Assembly: GCA_007134775.1 (NCBI GenBank)
Contig: SLKC01000016.1
Location: 1 to 43,413 of the forward strand
Origin: Ectothiorhodospiraceae bacterium
GTDB taxonomy: Bacteria > Pseudomonadota > Gammaproteobacteria > XJ16 > Halofilaceae
DNA length: 43,413 bases
Direction of reading: 5' to 3'
Made by a program: the position numbers and the translations under genes. The notes under the pieces were generated by a model. The model saw only the letters and a program-made list of their open reading frames with translations, was not told the DNA's origin and did not search any database. This document shows positions 25,485-34,829 of the stretch, in pieces. How positions within the stretch are numbered: the stretch's first letter is position 1; every line of letters starts with the position of its first letter.

Positions 25485-27374
25485 TCAACCGCGCAGACGC
25501 TGCAGCTCCGCTTCGATCTCCTCGAGGATCGCCGGGTCGTCGATCGTCGCCGGCGCGGTCCACTCCTTGCCGTCGGCGATGTTGCGCATGGTTCCGCGCA
25601 GGGTCTTGCCGGAACGCGTCTTGGGCAGACGCTTGACCACGGCACAGTTGCGGAAGGCGGCGACGGGGCCGATCTCGTCGCGCACGCGCTGGATCAGCTC
25701 GGCGGCCAGCTCGCTTTCGTCACGCTCGACGCCCTGGTTCGCCACCACGAGGCCGACGGGGATCTGCCCCTTGTCCGCGTCGGCGACACCGAAGACCGCC
25801 GCCTCGGCGACATCGGGGTGGTTCGACAATACCTCCTCCATCTGCCCCGTGGAGAGGCGGTGGCCGGCGACGTTGATGACGTCATCGATACGACTCATGA
25901 TGTGGACATAGCCCGCCTCATCGATGATTCCCGAGTCGCCCGTGAGATAATGCCCGGGATAGCGCTGGAGATAGTGCTGGCGGTGACCCTCGCGGTTGTT
26001 CCACAGCGTCAGCAGTGTCCCCGGCGGCAGCGGTAGGCGAATGGCGACATTGCCGAGTTCGCCGCGGGGCTGATCGTTGCCCGATTCATCGAGCACGCGG
26101 ACATCGTAACCGGGCATGGGCACGCCCGCGGAGCCGACCTCAACCGGTATCGACTCGATGCCCATCGGATAGCCGGTAATCGCCCAGCCGGTCTCGGTCT
26201 GCCACCAGTGGTCGAGCACGGGCACGCTGAGCTGGCGCTCGGCCCAGTGCACGCTGTCGGGATCGGAGCGCTCGCCGGCGACAAAGAAGGCACGCAGCGT
26301 CGACAGGTCGTACTGGGCCACGGTCTCGCCGTGGGGGTCCTCCTTCTTGATCGCGCGCAGTGCGGTGGGTGCGGTGAACAGGGCGCGCACGCCGTGCTCC
26401 TGGACGACGCGCCAGAATGCCCCGGCATCGGGCGTGCCCACCGGCTTGCCCTCGAAGACGATGGTGGTATTCCGATTCAGCAGCGGCCCGTAGACGATGT
26501 AGGAGTGGCCCACCACCCAGCCGATATCGGAGGCGGTGAAGTAGACCTCGCCCGGCGCCAGGCCGTAGATGTTGCGCATGCTCCACTGCAGGGCGACGGC
26601 ATAGCCGGCGGTGTCGCGCACGATGCCCTTCGGCCGCCCGGTGGTGCCCGACGTGTAGAGGATATAGAGCGGGTGATTGGCATCGACGGCGACGCACTCG
26701 GCGGGCTCGGCCGCCGCCACCGCCTCCTGCCAATCGAAGTCGCGCCCCGCCTGGAGCTGGCAGCGCCGCGTCTCGCGCTGCAGGATCATGCACTGTTCGA
26801 CGCGGTGCTCGGCGAGTTCCAGGCCGCGCTCGAGCAGGCCGTGGTAGTCGACGATACCGCTGGGTTCGATACCGCAGGAGGCAGACATCACGAGCTTGGG
26901 CTCGGCGTCGTCGATGCGCTTGGCCAGCTCCGGCCCGGCAAAGCCGCCGAAGACGACGGAGTGGATCGCGCCGATGCGTGCGCAGGCGAGCATCCCCATG
27001 ATCGCCTCGGGCACCATCGGCATGTAGATGATGACGCGATCCCCGTGCTCCACGCCCGCCGCACGCAGGGCCCCGGCCACGCGCGCGACCCCATCGCGTA
27101 GCTCGGCATAGCTGTAGCGTGCCTGCTGCCCGGTGACCGGACTGTCCCAGATCACGGCGGTCTGGTCGCCGTGACCCGCTTCGACATGCCGGTCGAGCGC
27201 GTTGTGGCAGATGTTGAGCCTGCCCCCGCTGAACCAGCGATAGAAGGGTGCATCGGCGTCGTCCAGTACCTTGTCCCAGCGCCGCTCCCACTCGATCTGG
27301 TCACCGAGCTCGCCCCAGAACTGCTCGGGCTCGCTGAGCGAGTATTCGTGAATGCTGGCGTAGTTTGTCGTCAT
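25485..27374 (-). CDS. prpE: Propionyl-CoA synthetase
   Basis: A 629-residue acyl-CoA synthetase that activates propionate with ATP and CoA, feeding the methylcitrate cycle encoded on the other side of the regulator. Adenylation motifs are LYILYTSGTTGRPKGIV (about 230-246), DHWWQTETGW and YLTGDSGIID; the acetylatable lysine region is LPKTRSGKTLRGTMR. The length equals typical PrpE and it begins TNYASIHEYSLSEPEQFW, typical of PrpE rather than Acs. The start ATG 27374 overlaps the stop of the MBL gene (ATGA) and follows GGGGCA. An in-frame extension to 27428 would lie inside that gene and is rejected. Confidence 0.93.
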   Translation of the reverse strand: MTTNYASIHEYSLSEPEQFWGELGDQIEWERRWDKVLDDADAPFYRWFSGGRLNICHNALDRHVEAGHGDQTAVIWDSPVTGQQARYSYAELRDGVARVAGALRAAGVEHGDRVIIYMPMVPEAIMGMLACARIGAIHSVVFGGFAGPELAKRIDDAEPKLVMSASCGIEPSGIVDYHGLLERGLELAEHRVEQCMILQRETRRCQLQAGRDFDWQEAVAAAEPAECVAVDANHPLYILYTSGTTGRPKGIVRDTAGYAVALQWSMRNIYGLAPGEVYFTASDIGWVVGHSYIVYGPLLNRNTTIVFEGKPVGTPDAGAFWRVVQEHGVRALFTAPTALRAIKKEDPHGETVAQYDLSTLRAFFVAGERSDPDSVHWAERQLSVPVLDHWWQTETGWAITGYPMGIESIPVEVGSAGVPMPGYDVRVLDESGNDQPRGELGNVAIRLPLPPGTLLTLWNNREGHRQHYLQRYPGHYLTGDSGIIDEAGYVHIMSRIDDVINVAGHRLSTGQMEEVLSNHPDVAEAAVFGVADADKGQIPVGLVVANQGVERDESELAAELIQRVRDEIGPVAAFRNCAVVKRLPKTRSGKTLRGTMRNIADGKEWTAPATIDDPAILEEIEAELQRLRG

Positions 27375-28354
27375 TGCCCCTGCCCTCCCGTGTTTTCGGT
27401 CATCTTCTGTTCCTGTTTCTTCCGCCACAGCCAGATGCCCTCGGCCGTGAGCCAGATATCCATGTCGTAGTAGGTGCGCAGCGCCTCGCGCTCATCCCCC
27501 CGACCGCGGCGCTCAAGCTCATCGCCGAAGAGCTCGAACAGCGCCCGGTAGAGTTCTTCAGCGGCGTTCACCTGCCAGGCGCGGGCGACGGCCGCATCGA
27601 GCAGGCGGCAGAGGTCGGCCCCGACCCGTTCGGGCTCCTCGAAGATGTCGAAGTGGGTAACGGCAACCCGGGCGGGAGCGAGCTGGACGATGCGCTCGAC
27701 CGAGGCCTTGTAGACCTCGGGCTTGAACTGGGGTGGCGGCACCACGGGCAGCACAAACGGCCCGTCGGCATCCGTCATCTCGGCATAGCCGACCCCGAAG
27801 GCATCACCGGCGACGAGCGTACCGCTGCGGTGGTCCATCACGCTGAAGTGGTGCCAGGCGTGGCCCGGCGTATACAGGATCTGCAGTGGCCGGCCCGCAA
27901 GTTCCAGCGTCTGTTCATCGGGCGTCTCGACGATCCGTGCCGCCTCGACCGGTTCCACCGGATCGTATTCGCGTTCGAAGAAGTCATCGCCGTAGAGGCC
28001 ACGCACCCCGGCCGCGAGCTGGGTCGGATCGATCAGATGCGCGGCCCCCGAGGGGTGCACCGCGACACGCGCATTCGGCAACGACTGCAACAGACGCCCG
28101 GCACCGCCGGTGTGGTCGATATGGACATGCGTGGCCACCAGCCACTCGACCGCCCCCCGATCCAGGCCGAGTTCATCAAGTGCCGCCAGCAACGCAGGCG
28201 CCGTTGCCGTCACGCCGCAATCGATCAGCGCCGCGCGGCCCGCCTCGACGGCGATATAGCAGGCGGTATGTCCGGGGCGCAGATAGTGGGTATCGAAGCG
28301 GTAGAGCCCCGATGCGACCTCCTGCAGGCGCCCGCGCGTACTCGAGTCGGCCAT
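27371..28354 (-). CDS. MBL-fold metallo-hydrolase coupled to prpE
   Basis: A 327-residue metallo-beta-lactamase-fold protein. Metal ligands are in THVHIDHTGGAG (near residue 75), YTPGHAWHHFSVMD and VAGDAFGVGYAE, followed by a C-terminal helical extension of about 110 residues ending in an Arg/Lys/Gln-rich tail. Start ATG 28354 has a strong GGAGGAG site 5 bases upstream. Its stop overlaps prpE by ATGA. The coupling suggests a role in propionate or acyl-thioester metabolism, perhaps hydrolysis of a toxic acyl-CoA or related ester; that is inference. It differs clearly from the persulfide-type MBL protein at 17736. Confidence 0.82.
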   Translation of the reverse strand: MADSSTRGRLQEVASGLYRFDTHYLRPGHTACYIAVEAGRAALIDCGVTATAPALLAALDELGLDRGAVEWLVATHVHIDHTGGAGRLLQSLPNARVAVHPSGAAHLIDPTQLAAGVRGLYGDDFFEREYDPVEPVEAARIVETPDEQTLELAGRPLQILYTPGHAWHHFSVMDHRSGTLVAGDAFGVGYAEMTDADGPFVLPVVPPPQFKPEVYKASVERIVQLAPARVAVTHFDIFEEPERVGADLCRLLDAAVARAWQVNAAEELYRALFELFGDELERRGRGDEREALRTYYDMDIWLTAEGIWLWRKKQEQKMTENTGGQGQ

Positions 28355-28430
28355 GCCCTCCTCCGATGGCTTCGCCACACTCCCCCGTATAGCTGTCCCA
28401 GCCGCCGAACGCAAGGGGGAGAAGCCACAA

Positions 28431-28508
28431 ATTGACCGACAATCGAATGAAGAGACTTGACAATCCCCCCGGTTTGGACGAATGTTCGCCCTATTCTGTA
28501 GGACAATC
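28431..28508. promoter_or_regulatory. Divergent prp promoter region with three GACAATC sites
   Basis: The gap between the MBL gene and the regulator gene holds TTGACA (28457-28462) with GAATGT 17 bases on (28480-28485) as a plus-strand promoter. The heptamer GACAATC occurs at 28438, 28459 and 28502, spaced 21 and 43 bases, that is close to whole helical turns. The first lies in ATTG-ACCGA-CAAT (28431-28443), near-symmetrical and similar to operators of FCD-type GntR regulators. Autoregulation and control of both operons are likely. Confidence 0.55.
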
Positions 28509-28515
28509 GCTTGCG

Positions 28516-29199
28516 ATGCGCACGAATTCTCCATCCGCCACGACCCAGCTCTTCGATGAACTGCGCGCGGCCATTATCGACGGCCAGCTCGCCGCCGGTG
28601 AACGCCTGGGCGAGGTCGAACTGGCCCGCCGCCATGGCGTGGCGCGCAGCACGGTGCGCGATGCGATTGCGCGGCTGGTCAGTCGCGGTCTCGCCGAGCG
28701 CCGGCCCCATGCCGGGGCACGTGTGCTCACGCCGTCGCAGCGTGAACTGCGCGAACTCTACGAGATGCGCGAGTGCCTCGAGGGCATGGCCTGCCGGCTC
28801 GCGGCCCGGCACATGAGCGATAGCGCCATCGCCGGTGTGCGCCAATTGCTCGCCGACTACGAGCGCAGTACCGATCTGCAGGCCGGCACCGCCTATATCC
28901 AGGGCGAGCACGATCTCGATTTCCACTGCCGCCTGGCGGCCGGCAGCGGCAACACCATGCTCGAGCGCCAGCTCGACGGCGAGCTGTACGACAAACTGCG
29001 CATCTACCGCCGCCAGTTCGGCATGGTCGGCCCGCGGGCACGCCCCGCGCACTACGAGCACCAGCAGATCATCGACGCGATCGCCGAACGCGATGCGGAA
29101 ATGGCCGAGATGCTGATGCGACGCCACATCCGCGCCTCGCTGGCCAACATCGACCAGCAACTCGGCGCCCGTCCGCGCAAGAAGGAGTCCGCAGCATGA
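28516..29199 (+). CDS. GntR-family (FCD) regulator of propionate genes
   Basis: A 227-residue GntR-family repressor. An N-terminal winged helix (about 10-75) contains [20 protein letters not shown]. The C-terminal FCD domain (about 80-210) has the Asp/His metal-ligand pattern in [21 protein letters not shown] and MRRHIRA. These regulators usually respond to an organic acid. It overlaps prpB by four bases and is divergent from the MBL-prpE pair, so it probably senses a methylcitrate-cycle intermediate and controls both. The start is set at ATG 28516, which begins the family-length protein; an in-frame extension to 28432 would run through the operator sites. Confidence 0.87.
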   Translation: MRTNSPSATTQLFDELRAAIIDGQLAAGERLGEVELARRHGVARSTVRDAIARLVSRGLAERRPHAGARVLTPSQRELRELYEMRECLEGMACRLAARHMSDSAIAGVRQLLADYERSTDLQAGTAYIQGEHDLDFHCRLAAGSGNTMLERQLDGELYDKLRIYRRQFGMVGPRARPAHYEHQQIIDAIAERDAEMAEMLMRRHIRASLANIDQQLGARPRKKESAA

Positions 29200-30110
29200 G
29201 CACCACCCGCGAGGACAGCCCCGGCGCCCGCTTCCGCCGTGAACTCGACGGCCCCCGTCCCCTGCCCATCGTCGGCACGATCAACGCCTACACCGCCCTG
29301 ATGGCGCGGCGCATCGGCCACCGCGCGATCTATCTCTCCGGCGGCGGCGTGGCCAATGCCTCGTTCGGCCTGCCCGATCTCGGCATCACCAACCTGGCCG
29401 ACGTGGTCACCGATGCCGCGCGCATCACTGCGGTGTGCGACACGCCGCTGCTCGTCGATATCGACACCGGCTTCGGTGGGGCCTTCGGCATCGCCCGCAC
29501 GATCCGCAGCATGATCCGCGCCGAGGTCGCCGCCGTTCACATGGAGGACCAGGTGGCAGAGAAGCGCTGCGGTCACCGCCCGGGCAAGATGGTCGTGCCC
29601 ACCGGCGAGATGGTCGACCGCATCAAGGCAGCCGTCGACGCGCGCACGGATCCCGATTTCTTCATCATGGCACGCACCGACGCCTTTGCCGTCGAGGGCC
29701 GCCAGGGCGCCATCGACCGTGCCTGTGCCTATATCGAGGCCGGCGCCGACGGCATCTTCGCCGAAGCGGTAAGCGCCGAAGACGACTACCGCGCCTTCCG
29801 CGCAGCGCTGGGGAGCACCCCGCTGCTCGCGAACCAGACCGAGTTCGGACGCACCGAACTCCACGACCAGTCCACGCTGGCGGCGTGGGGCGTCGACATG
29901 GCCCTCTATCCCCTCTCCGCCTTCCGCGCCATGAACCGCGCGGCCGAGGCCGTCTACCGCGGCATCCTGAGCGACGGCCACCAGCGCGCCCATGTCGACG
30001 CGATGCAGACGCGCGACGCACTCTACGATTATCTCGACTACCACGCTTGGGAGGCGAAGCTCGACGAACTCTTCGCCACCGATCCCGGTTCGGAGGAGGC
30101 CTCATCATGA
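29196..30110 (+). CDS. prpB: 2-Methylisocitrate lyase
   Basis: A 304-residue enzyme that splits 2-methylisocitrate into pyruvate and succinate, the last step of the methylcitrate cycle. The catalytic motif is [10 protein letters not shown] (near residue 122); [16 protein letters not shown] and VDIDTGFGG line the active site. The length matches PrpB. The start ATG 29196 lies in the stop of the regulator gene (ATGA) and its own stop overlaps prpC (ATGA), so regulator, prpB and prpC are translated as a chain. Confidence 0.96.
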   Translation: MSTTREDSPGARFRRELDGPRPLPIVGTINAYTALMARRIGHRAIYLSGGGVANASFGLPDLGITNLADVVTDAARITAVCDTPLLVDIDTGFGGAFGIARTIRSMIRAEVAAVHMEDQVAEKRCGHRPGKMVVPTGEMVDRIKAAVDARTDPDFFIMARTDAFAVEGRQGAIDRACAYIEAGADGIFAEAVSAEDDYRAFRAALGSTPLLANQTEFGRTELHDQSTLAAWGVDMALYPLSAFRAMNRAAEAVYRGILSDGHQRAHVDAMQTRDALYDYLDYHAWEAKLDELFATDPGSEEASS

Positions 30111-31231
30111 CGCAAAACAGCCAGGCAACAGCGGGCCTGCGCGGTCAGGTCGCAGGGCAGACCGCACTGTCGACCGTCGGCCAGGCCGGCACCGGTCTGA
30201 CCTACCGCGGCTACGACATCAGCGAACTCGCGGAGAAGTGCCAGTTCGAGGAGATCGCCCATCTACTGCTCAAGGGCGAACTCCCCACCCGCGATGAACT
30301 CGCGGCCTATCGCGAGCGGCTCTCGGGCTTGCGCCATCTTCCCGAACCGCTACGCGCCGTGCTCGAACAGATCCCAGAAAACGCTCATCCGATGGATGTG
30401 CTGCGTACCGGCGTGTCGATGCTGGGCAACCTCGAAACCGAGACCGACTTCTCCCAGCAACAGGATCTCGCCGACCGGATCCTGGCAGCCCTGCCCGCGA
30501 TCGTCTGCTACTGGTACCGCTACAGCCACGACGGTGTGCGGGTGGACACCGACAGCGATGCCGACTCGATCGGCGGTCACTTCCTGCAGATGCTCCATGG
30601 TGGCGAGCCGAATCCGCTGCATGAGCAGGTCATGCACGTCTCGCTGATCCTCTACGCCGAGCACGAGTTCAACGCCTCGACATTTACCGCACGCGTGTGC
30701 GCCTCAACGCTGTCGGACTTCCATTCCTGCATCACGGGCGCGATCGGCTCGCTGCGCGGTCCGCTGCACGGCGGTGCCAACGAAGCCGCGATGGCGATGA
30801 TCGAGCAGTGGAGTTCGCCCGACGAGGCCGAGCGCGAGATCCTCGGCATGCTCGAGCGCAAGGAGAAGATCATGGGCTTCGGCCACGCGGTCTACCGCGA
30901 GTCCGACCCGCGCAACGCGATCATCCGCGAATGGTCACGCAAGCTCGCCGAAGAGATCGGCGATGACGTGCTCTTCCCCGTATCCGAACGCTGCGAGCAG
31001 GTGATGTGGCGTGAGAAGAAGCTGTTCTGCAATGCCGATTTCTTCCACGCCTCAGCCTATCGCTTCATGGGCATCCCGACGAAGCTGTTCACGCCGATTT
31101 TCGTGATCTCACGCCTGACCGGCTGGGCCGCCCATGTCTTCGAGCAGCGCGCCGACAACCGCATCATCCGGCCCTCGGCCGAGTACGTCGGCCACGACCT
31201 GCGACCCGTGGTCCCGATTGACCAGCGGTAG
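30107..31231 (+). CDS. prpC: 2-Methylcitrate synthase
   Basis: A 374-residue citrate-synthase-family enzyme that condenses propionyl-CoA with oxaloacetate. The active-site histidines are in [12 protein letters not shown] and [14 protein letters not shown]; the family N-terminus [19 protein letters not shown] and length fit methylcitrate synthase rather than the longer citrate synthase GltA. It overlaps prpB by ATGA. After its stop at 31231 the operon is interrupted by a 354-base repeat element before prpD. Confidence 0.95.
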   Translation: MTQNSQATAGLRGQVAGQTALSTVGQAGTGLTYRGYDISELAEKCQFEEIAHLLLKGELPTRDELAAYRERLSGLRHLPEPLRAVLEQIPENAHPMDVLRTGVSMLGNLETETDFSQQQDLADRILAALPAIVCYWYRYSHDGVRVDTDSDADSIGGHFLQMLHGGEPNPLHEQVMHVSLILYAEHEFNASTFTARVCASTLSDFHSCITGAIGSLRGPLHGGANEAAMAMIEQWSSPDEAEREILGMLERKEKIMGFGHAVYRESDPRNAIIREWSRKLAEEIGDDVLFPVSERCEQVMWREKKLFCNADFFHASAYRFMGIPTKLFTPIFVISRLTGWAAHVFEQRADNRIIRPSAEYVGHDLRPVVPIDQR

Positions 31232-31250
31232 CGGTCCGATCGAGAAACGG

Positions 31251-31542
31251 AATGGCTCTCTCGCCAAGACGCCAAGCCCGCAAGGCAAGGAGTGGCGTGG
31301 GTTCCATTTGCCGCGCCGGATATTCGCGCATGTCGATTCCGCGACTCGATGTGCGGAGAATCTCGCAGAGGCGCGGAGCACGCGAAGAGAACGTAATGGC
31401 TGTTCCCTGCGAGCCCTGCGCGTCTGCGAGATCCCTTCGCACGGCCATGATCGCACCGCGGCGAGCAGCAGTTTCGTTGCGGAGTGATGCCGCCGAAGGC
31501 CCTCTTTTCCTTGGCGTGCCTGGCCTCTTGGCGAGATTCATT
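31251..31542. repeat. Nested inverted-repeat element between prpC and prpD
   Basis: The outer arms are 31251-31290 (with CTCTCGCCAAGACGCCAAG) and 31505-31542 (with CTTGGCGTGCC...CTTGGCGAGATT), which are reverse complements with small changes. Inside, a second, different pair lies at 31356-31393 (AATCTCGCAGAGGCGCGGAG) and 31411-31439 (CTGCGCGTCTGCGAGATCC). The arms also show a rough 9-base internal period. The whole could fold as a long stem with a side stem. A single related arm is at 25422. No transposase is present; the element may be a MITE-like repeat. Confidence 0.75.
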
Positions 31543-31585
31543 TCGTGCCACATCGAACTCGGCACACCGACAGTGAGTGAGACGA

Positions 31586-33070
31586 ATGAGCAACACGGTT
31601 GAAAGCAACATCCGCCCCGACTACGACGACGTGATCCAGGAGATCGCCGATTACGCCCTCGACTACGAGGTAACCTCCGAGCTCGCCCTCGACACGGCAC
31701 GCCACTGCCTGATGGACACACTCGGCTGCGGGCTGCTCGCGCTGCGCTTCCCGGAGTGCACCAAACACCTCGGCCCGCGCGTCGAGGGCACGATCGTGCC
31801 GGGCGGCGCGCGCGTGCCCGGCACGCAGTTCCGCCTCGACCCCGAGAAGGCCGCCTGGGACATCGGCTGCATCATCCGCTGGCTCGACTTCAACGACACC
31901 TGGCTCGCCGCCGAGTGGGGCCACCCATCGGACAACCTCGGCGGCATCCTCGCCGTCGCCGATTTCCTCAGCCAGCGGCGTCTGGCGCGCGGCGAGGCGC
32001 CACTGACGATCCACGACGTGCTCGTGGCCATGATCAAGGCGCACGAGATCCAGGGCGTGCTGGCGCTGGAGAACAGCTTCAACCGCGTCGGGCTCGATCA
32101 CGTCGTGCTGGTCAAGGTCGCCACGACCGCCGTCGTCGCCGCACTGCAGGGCGCCACCCGGGAGCAGATGCTCGCCGCGATCTCCCACGCCTGGGTCGAC
32201 GGCCAGGCGCTGCGCACCTACCGCCATGCGCCCAACGCCGGCCCGCGCAAGTCCTGGGCCGCGGGCGACGCCACCGCGCGCGGTGTGCGCCTCGCCGACA
32301 TCGCCCTGCGCGGCGAGGCGGGCATCCCCGGTGCGCTCTCGGCGCCGCAGTGGGGTTTCTACGACGTACTGTTCAGCAAGACCAACCGGGATCAGCAGCT
32401 CAAGCCCGAGGAACAGCGCCGGTTCTCGCTGCCACAGCCGTTCGGCACCTACGTCATGGAGAACGTGCTGTTCAAGATCTCCTTCCCGGCCGAGTTCCAC
32501 TCCCAGACCGCATGCGAGGCCGCAGTACGCCTGCACCCGGAGGTGCGCGGCCGCATCGACGAGATCGAGCGCATCGTGATCACCACACACGAGTCGGCCA
32601 TTCGCATCATCTCGAAGTCGGGGGCGCTGGCGAACCCGGCCGATCGCGACCACTGCCTGCAGTACATGACCGCGGTACCGCTGCTGTTCGGCGAGCTCAC
32701 CGCCGAGCACTACGAGGACGACTTCCACACCGCCCATCCCGAGATCGACACGCTGCGCGAGAAGATGGAAGTGGTCGAGGACGAACGCTACAGCCGCGAC
32801 TACCTCGACCCCGGCAAGCGTTCCATCGCCAACGCCGTGCAGGTCTTCTTCCGCGACGGCTCCGCCACCGACCGGATCGAGATCGAGTACCCGATCGGGC
32901 ATCGGCGGCGGCGCGAGGAGGGCATCCCCGTGCTCGAGGCGAAGTTCCACAACGCGCTCGCCACGCGCTTCCCGGCGGGCCGCAGCGAGGAGATCGCCAA
33001 CCTCTGCCGCGATGCGGCTACGCTCGTGCGGCTGCCCGTGCACGATTTCGTCGACCGCCTGGTCATCTGA
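31586..33070 (+). CDS. prpD: 2-Methylcitrate dehydratase (MmgE/PrpD family)
   Basis: A 494-residue iron-sulfur-free dehydratase that turns 2-methylcitrate into cis-2-methylaconitate. The family hallmarks are [22 protein letters not shown] (residues about 95-115), [27 protein letters not shown] and [16 protein letters not shown]. The length is near that of E. coli PrpD. The start is ATG 31586; GTG 31577 is an in-frame alternative. No AcnD/PrpF pair is present, so this is the classical PrpD route. Whether it shares the prpBC transcript across the repeat element is unclear. Confidence 0.95.
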   Translation: MSNTVESNIRPDYDDVIQEIADYALDYEVTSELALDTARHCLMDTLGCGLLALRFPECTKHLGPRVEGTIVPGGARVPGTQFRLDPEKAAWDIGCIIRWLDFNDTWLAAEWGHPSDNLGGILAVADFLSQRRLARGEAPLTIHDVLVAMIKAHEIQGVLALENSFNRVGLDHVVLVKVATTAVVAALQGATREQMLAAISHAWVDGQALRTYRHAPNAGPRKSWAAGDATARGVRLADIALRGEAGIPGALSAPQWGFYDVLFSKTNRDQQLKPEEQRRFSLPQPFGTYVMENVLFKISFPAEFHSQTACEAAVRLHPEVRGRIDEIERIVITTHESAIRIISKSGALANPADRDHCLQYMTAVPLLFGELTAEHYEDDFHTAHPEIDTLREKMEVVEDERYSRDYLDPGKRSIANAVQVFFRDGSATDRIEIEYPIGHRRRREEGIPVLEAKFHNALATRFPAGRSEEIANLCRDAATLVRLPVHDFVDRLVI

Positions 33071-33352
33071 GCCCGCCGTCGCGCGGACGGCTCGACTCCG
33101 GGAGCCCAGGGGAAGGGCTTCCCGCTGCGAGTGCAGATAGAATCTCGGAAAGGTTGCCGCTCCGCCGTGATTTTTTTCTTCATCTCAACCGAGACAAAAT
33201 CTTTTTCCAAGTTCCGTAACAGGCGCATTTTCCTGCTTGAACGAGCGTAATCTGCTCCTGTAGCGTCAATCGGCAAGTGACCCTCCCCGTACGCCAACGG
33301 TTTTGGGTCACCTTCGCAACCAACAAACTGCAAAGCAGTTTAGGGGGATAGA
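33071..33352. other. Intergenic region before the TRAP gene
   Basis: 282 bases. A run of seven T (33171-33177) after a weak stem may end the prp transcript. TAGAAT at 33138-33143 is a possible -10. A small CTGC-AAA-GCAG hairpin sits just before AGGGGG, the ribosome site of the next gene, and could affect its translation. I saw no sigma-54 promoter. Confidence 0.35.
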
Positions 33353-34378
33353 ATGGACTGGAAGAAGACGTCGCAGGTGAGCGCCGCGGTCGCGCTCGCG
33401 CTCGGTGTGCAGGGCAACGTGCTTGCGCAGGATTTCGATTCACAGACCTGGCGTTTCGGCCTCGAGGAGATCGAGGGCAGCGTCCAGTACGAGTGGGCAA
33501 CCCGTTTCGGGGACAAGATCGAGGATCTCAGTGACGGCGCCATTACCGTCCAGGTCTTCCCCTATGGCCAGCTTGGTGGACTGACCGACATCTACGAGCA
33601 GGTACAGGATGGCGACATCCAGCTCGGCTTCGGCTCCGGCTTCCTCGGCGGCACCGTGCCCGAAAGCCAGATCATGAGCCTGCACTTCATCTGGTCGGAC
33701 AGCGAGGAGGTCAACAACGAAGTCCTGAACTCCGATGCGTTCCTCAAGAGCGATGCGCTGATCGACTCCTACCGGGATCGCAATCTGCACCCGATCGCGA
33801 TGGTACCGGAAGGCTGGCAGGTGCTCAGTGCCAACGAGGAGAAGCGCACACCGGCCGACTGGGAAGACGTACGCATCCGCGTCATGGACAACCGCCTGCT
33901 CAACGCGCAGTGGGAGGCCTACGGTGCGGATCCCACCGCAATCGAATACGGCGAACTCTACTCCGCCCTGCAGCTCGGCATTGTCGATGCCGCTGTACAG
34001 CCGGTCTTCGCCCACCAGGAGATGGGCTTCTACGAGGTGCAGGAGTACCTGATCAACGCCTTCCACCTGCCCTTCCTGGCCGGCGTCATGTCCAATGCCG
34101 ATTGGTATGACGGCCTCAGCGACGCCGAGATCGGGATCATCGAAGAGGCGCGACTCGAGCTCGTCGACGAGGTGCATCAGGTACAGCAGGAGTTCAACGA
34201 GGGCCGCCTCGACGACATGCTCTACGACATCGAGTACGTCGAGCTGACCCCGGAGGAGCAGAACGCCTTCCGCGAGCTCCAGGAGCCGCTGCGTGACACG
34301 GTCTATGTCGACATGACCGGCGAGCGCGGTGAACAGCTGATGAACATCGTGCTCGAGGGCGTCGAAGCCGCCGAGTAA
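33353..34378 (+). CDS. TRAP-transporter periplasmic binding protein (DctP type)
   Basis: A 341-residue solute-binding protein of tripartite ATP-independent transporters. The signal peptide (residues 1 to about 25, core VSAAVALALGVQGNVLAQ) is followed by WRFGLEEIEGSVQYEWATRF, the usual helix for DctP. The ligand-contact arginine region is VRIRVMDNRLLNAQWEAYGA and EYGELYSALQLGIVDAA is a family hallmark. The mature protein is highly acidic. No DctQ or DctM membrane genes occur nearby, so it is an orphan subunit. Its place after prpD suggests an organic acid such as propionate as ligand; that is a guess. A strong terminator follows at 34437. Confidence 0.88.
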   Translation: MDWKKTSQVSAAVALALGVQGNVLAQDFDSQTWRFGLEEIEGSVQYEWATRFGDKIEDLSDGAITVQVFPYGQLGGLTDIYEQVQDGDIQLGFGSGFLGGTVPESQIMSLHFIWSDSEEVNNEVLNSDAFLKSDALIDSYRDRNLHPIAMVPEGWQVLSANEEKRTPADWEDVRIRVMDNRLLNAQWEAYGADPTAIEYGELYSALQLGIVDAAVQPVFAHQEMGFYEVQEYLINAFHLPFLAGVMSNADWYDGLSDAEIGIIEEARLELVDEVHQVQQEFNEGRLDDMLYDIEYVELTPEEQNAFRELQEPLRDTVYVDMTGERGEQLMNIVLEGVEAAE

Positions 34379-34436
34379 TCGATCGGCCCAACCAGCGCGA
34401 CCGCAGCCCCGCTGCGCTCGCGCCTACGGCCACACC

Positions 34437-34469
34437 AGCCCGGTGACCGTTGCGGTCACCGGGCTTTTT
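34437..34469 (+). terminator. Strong intrinsic terminator
   Basis: A perfect 13-bp stem (34437-34449 with 34453-34465), loop TTG, followed by a run of T. It closes the TRAP gene transcript and perhaps the whole prp unit. Confidence 0.92.
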
Positions 34470-34608
34470 CGTGGGCGCGCGCGCCCGCGAGCAGGAGCTC
34501 CCGCGCGGCTCCCTCCCGCCCGGCACCCTTCCCCAGCAGCGCGGATGGCCCACACGGGCGCACCTCGTCGTGCCCCGCACACCGCGGTTCACGGCACCTG
34601 CCACCAGC

Positions 34609-34617
34609 TTATCCACA
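34609..34617 (+). promoter_or_regulatory. DnaA box upstream of nrdJ
   Basis: TTATCCACA is a perfect match to the DnaA consensus. A second, opposite site with one mismatch (TGTGCATGA) is at 34637-34645. In E. coli DnaA boxes lie in the nrdAB promoter and link nucleotide supply to replication initiation; the same idea fits here. Confidence 0.55.
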
Positions 34618-34625
34618 GGATATCA

Positions 34626-34672
34626 CCACATCATCTTGTGCATGAACAAAGGCTGAACACCCATTTGTTGTG
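34626..34672. promoter_or_regulatory. NrdR-box-like pair upstream of nrdJ
   Basis: CCACATCATCTTGTGC (34626-34641) matches the palindromic NrdR consensus at 11 of its main positions when read on the minus strand. A weaker CAC...GTG site (34658-34672) is centred about 31 bases further, the usual three-turn spacing of NrdR box pairs. The second box has one extra base, so the call is tentative. Confidence 0.4.
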
Positions 34673-34680
34673 GTCAGGCA

Positions 34681-34825
34681 TTGACGACGGTCGCTGCAAC
34701 TGCGATTCTATTGTCATGGTCACCGACGGAAACGGGTGGCCACCGACCACACGCCCACCACCGCAGGGAAGAGGCACCAGCACACGGGCACAACAAGCCG
34801 CCACCACCGGGCACTCCGTGGTGGC
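34681..34825. promoter_or_regulatory. Possible promoter and structured leader of nrdJ
   Basis: TTGACG (34681-34686) with GATTCT 17 bases on (34704-34709) is a possible promoter. Downstream an 8-bp perfect stem, GCCACCAC (34800-34807) with GTGGTGGC (34818-34825), stands just before the LexA box and has no T-tract. No cobalamin riboswitch box was seen, although the enzyme needs adenosylcobalamin. Confidence 0.35.
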
Positions 34826-34829
34826 ATAA

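Noticed and set aside
24135-26036. A 633-residue plus-strand frame across the ABC-F, kinase and prpE genes
   Set aside because: It spans three well-supported minus-strand genes and their gaps, with no recognisable domain.
34590-34700. Replication origin because of the DnaA box
   Set aside because: There is one perfect and one imperfect box only, no AT-rich unwinding element, and no dnaA or dnaN gene nearby.
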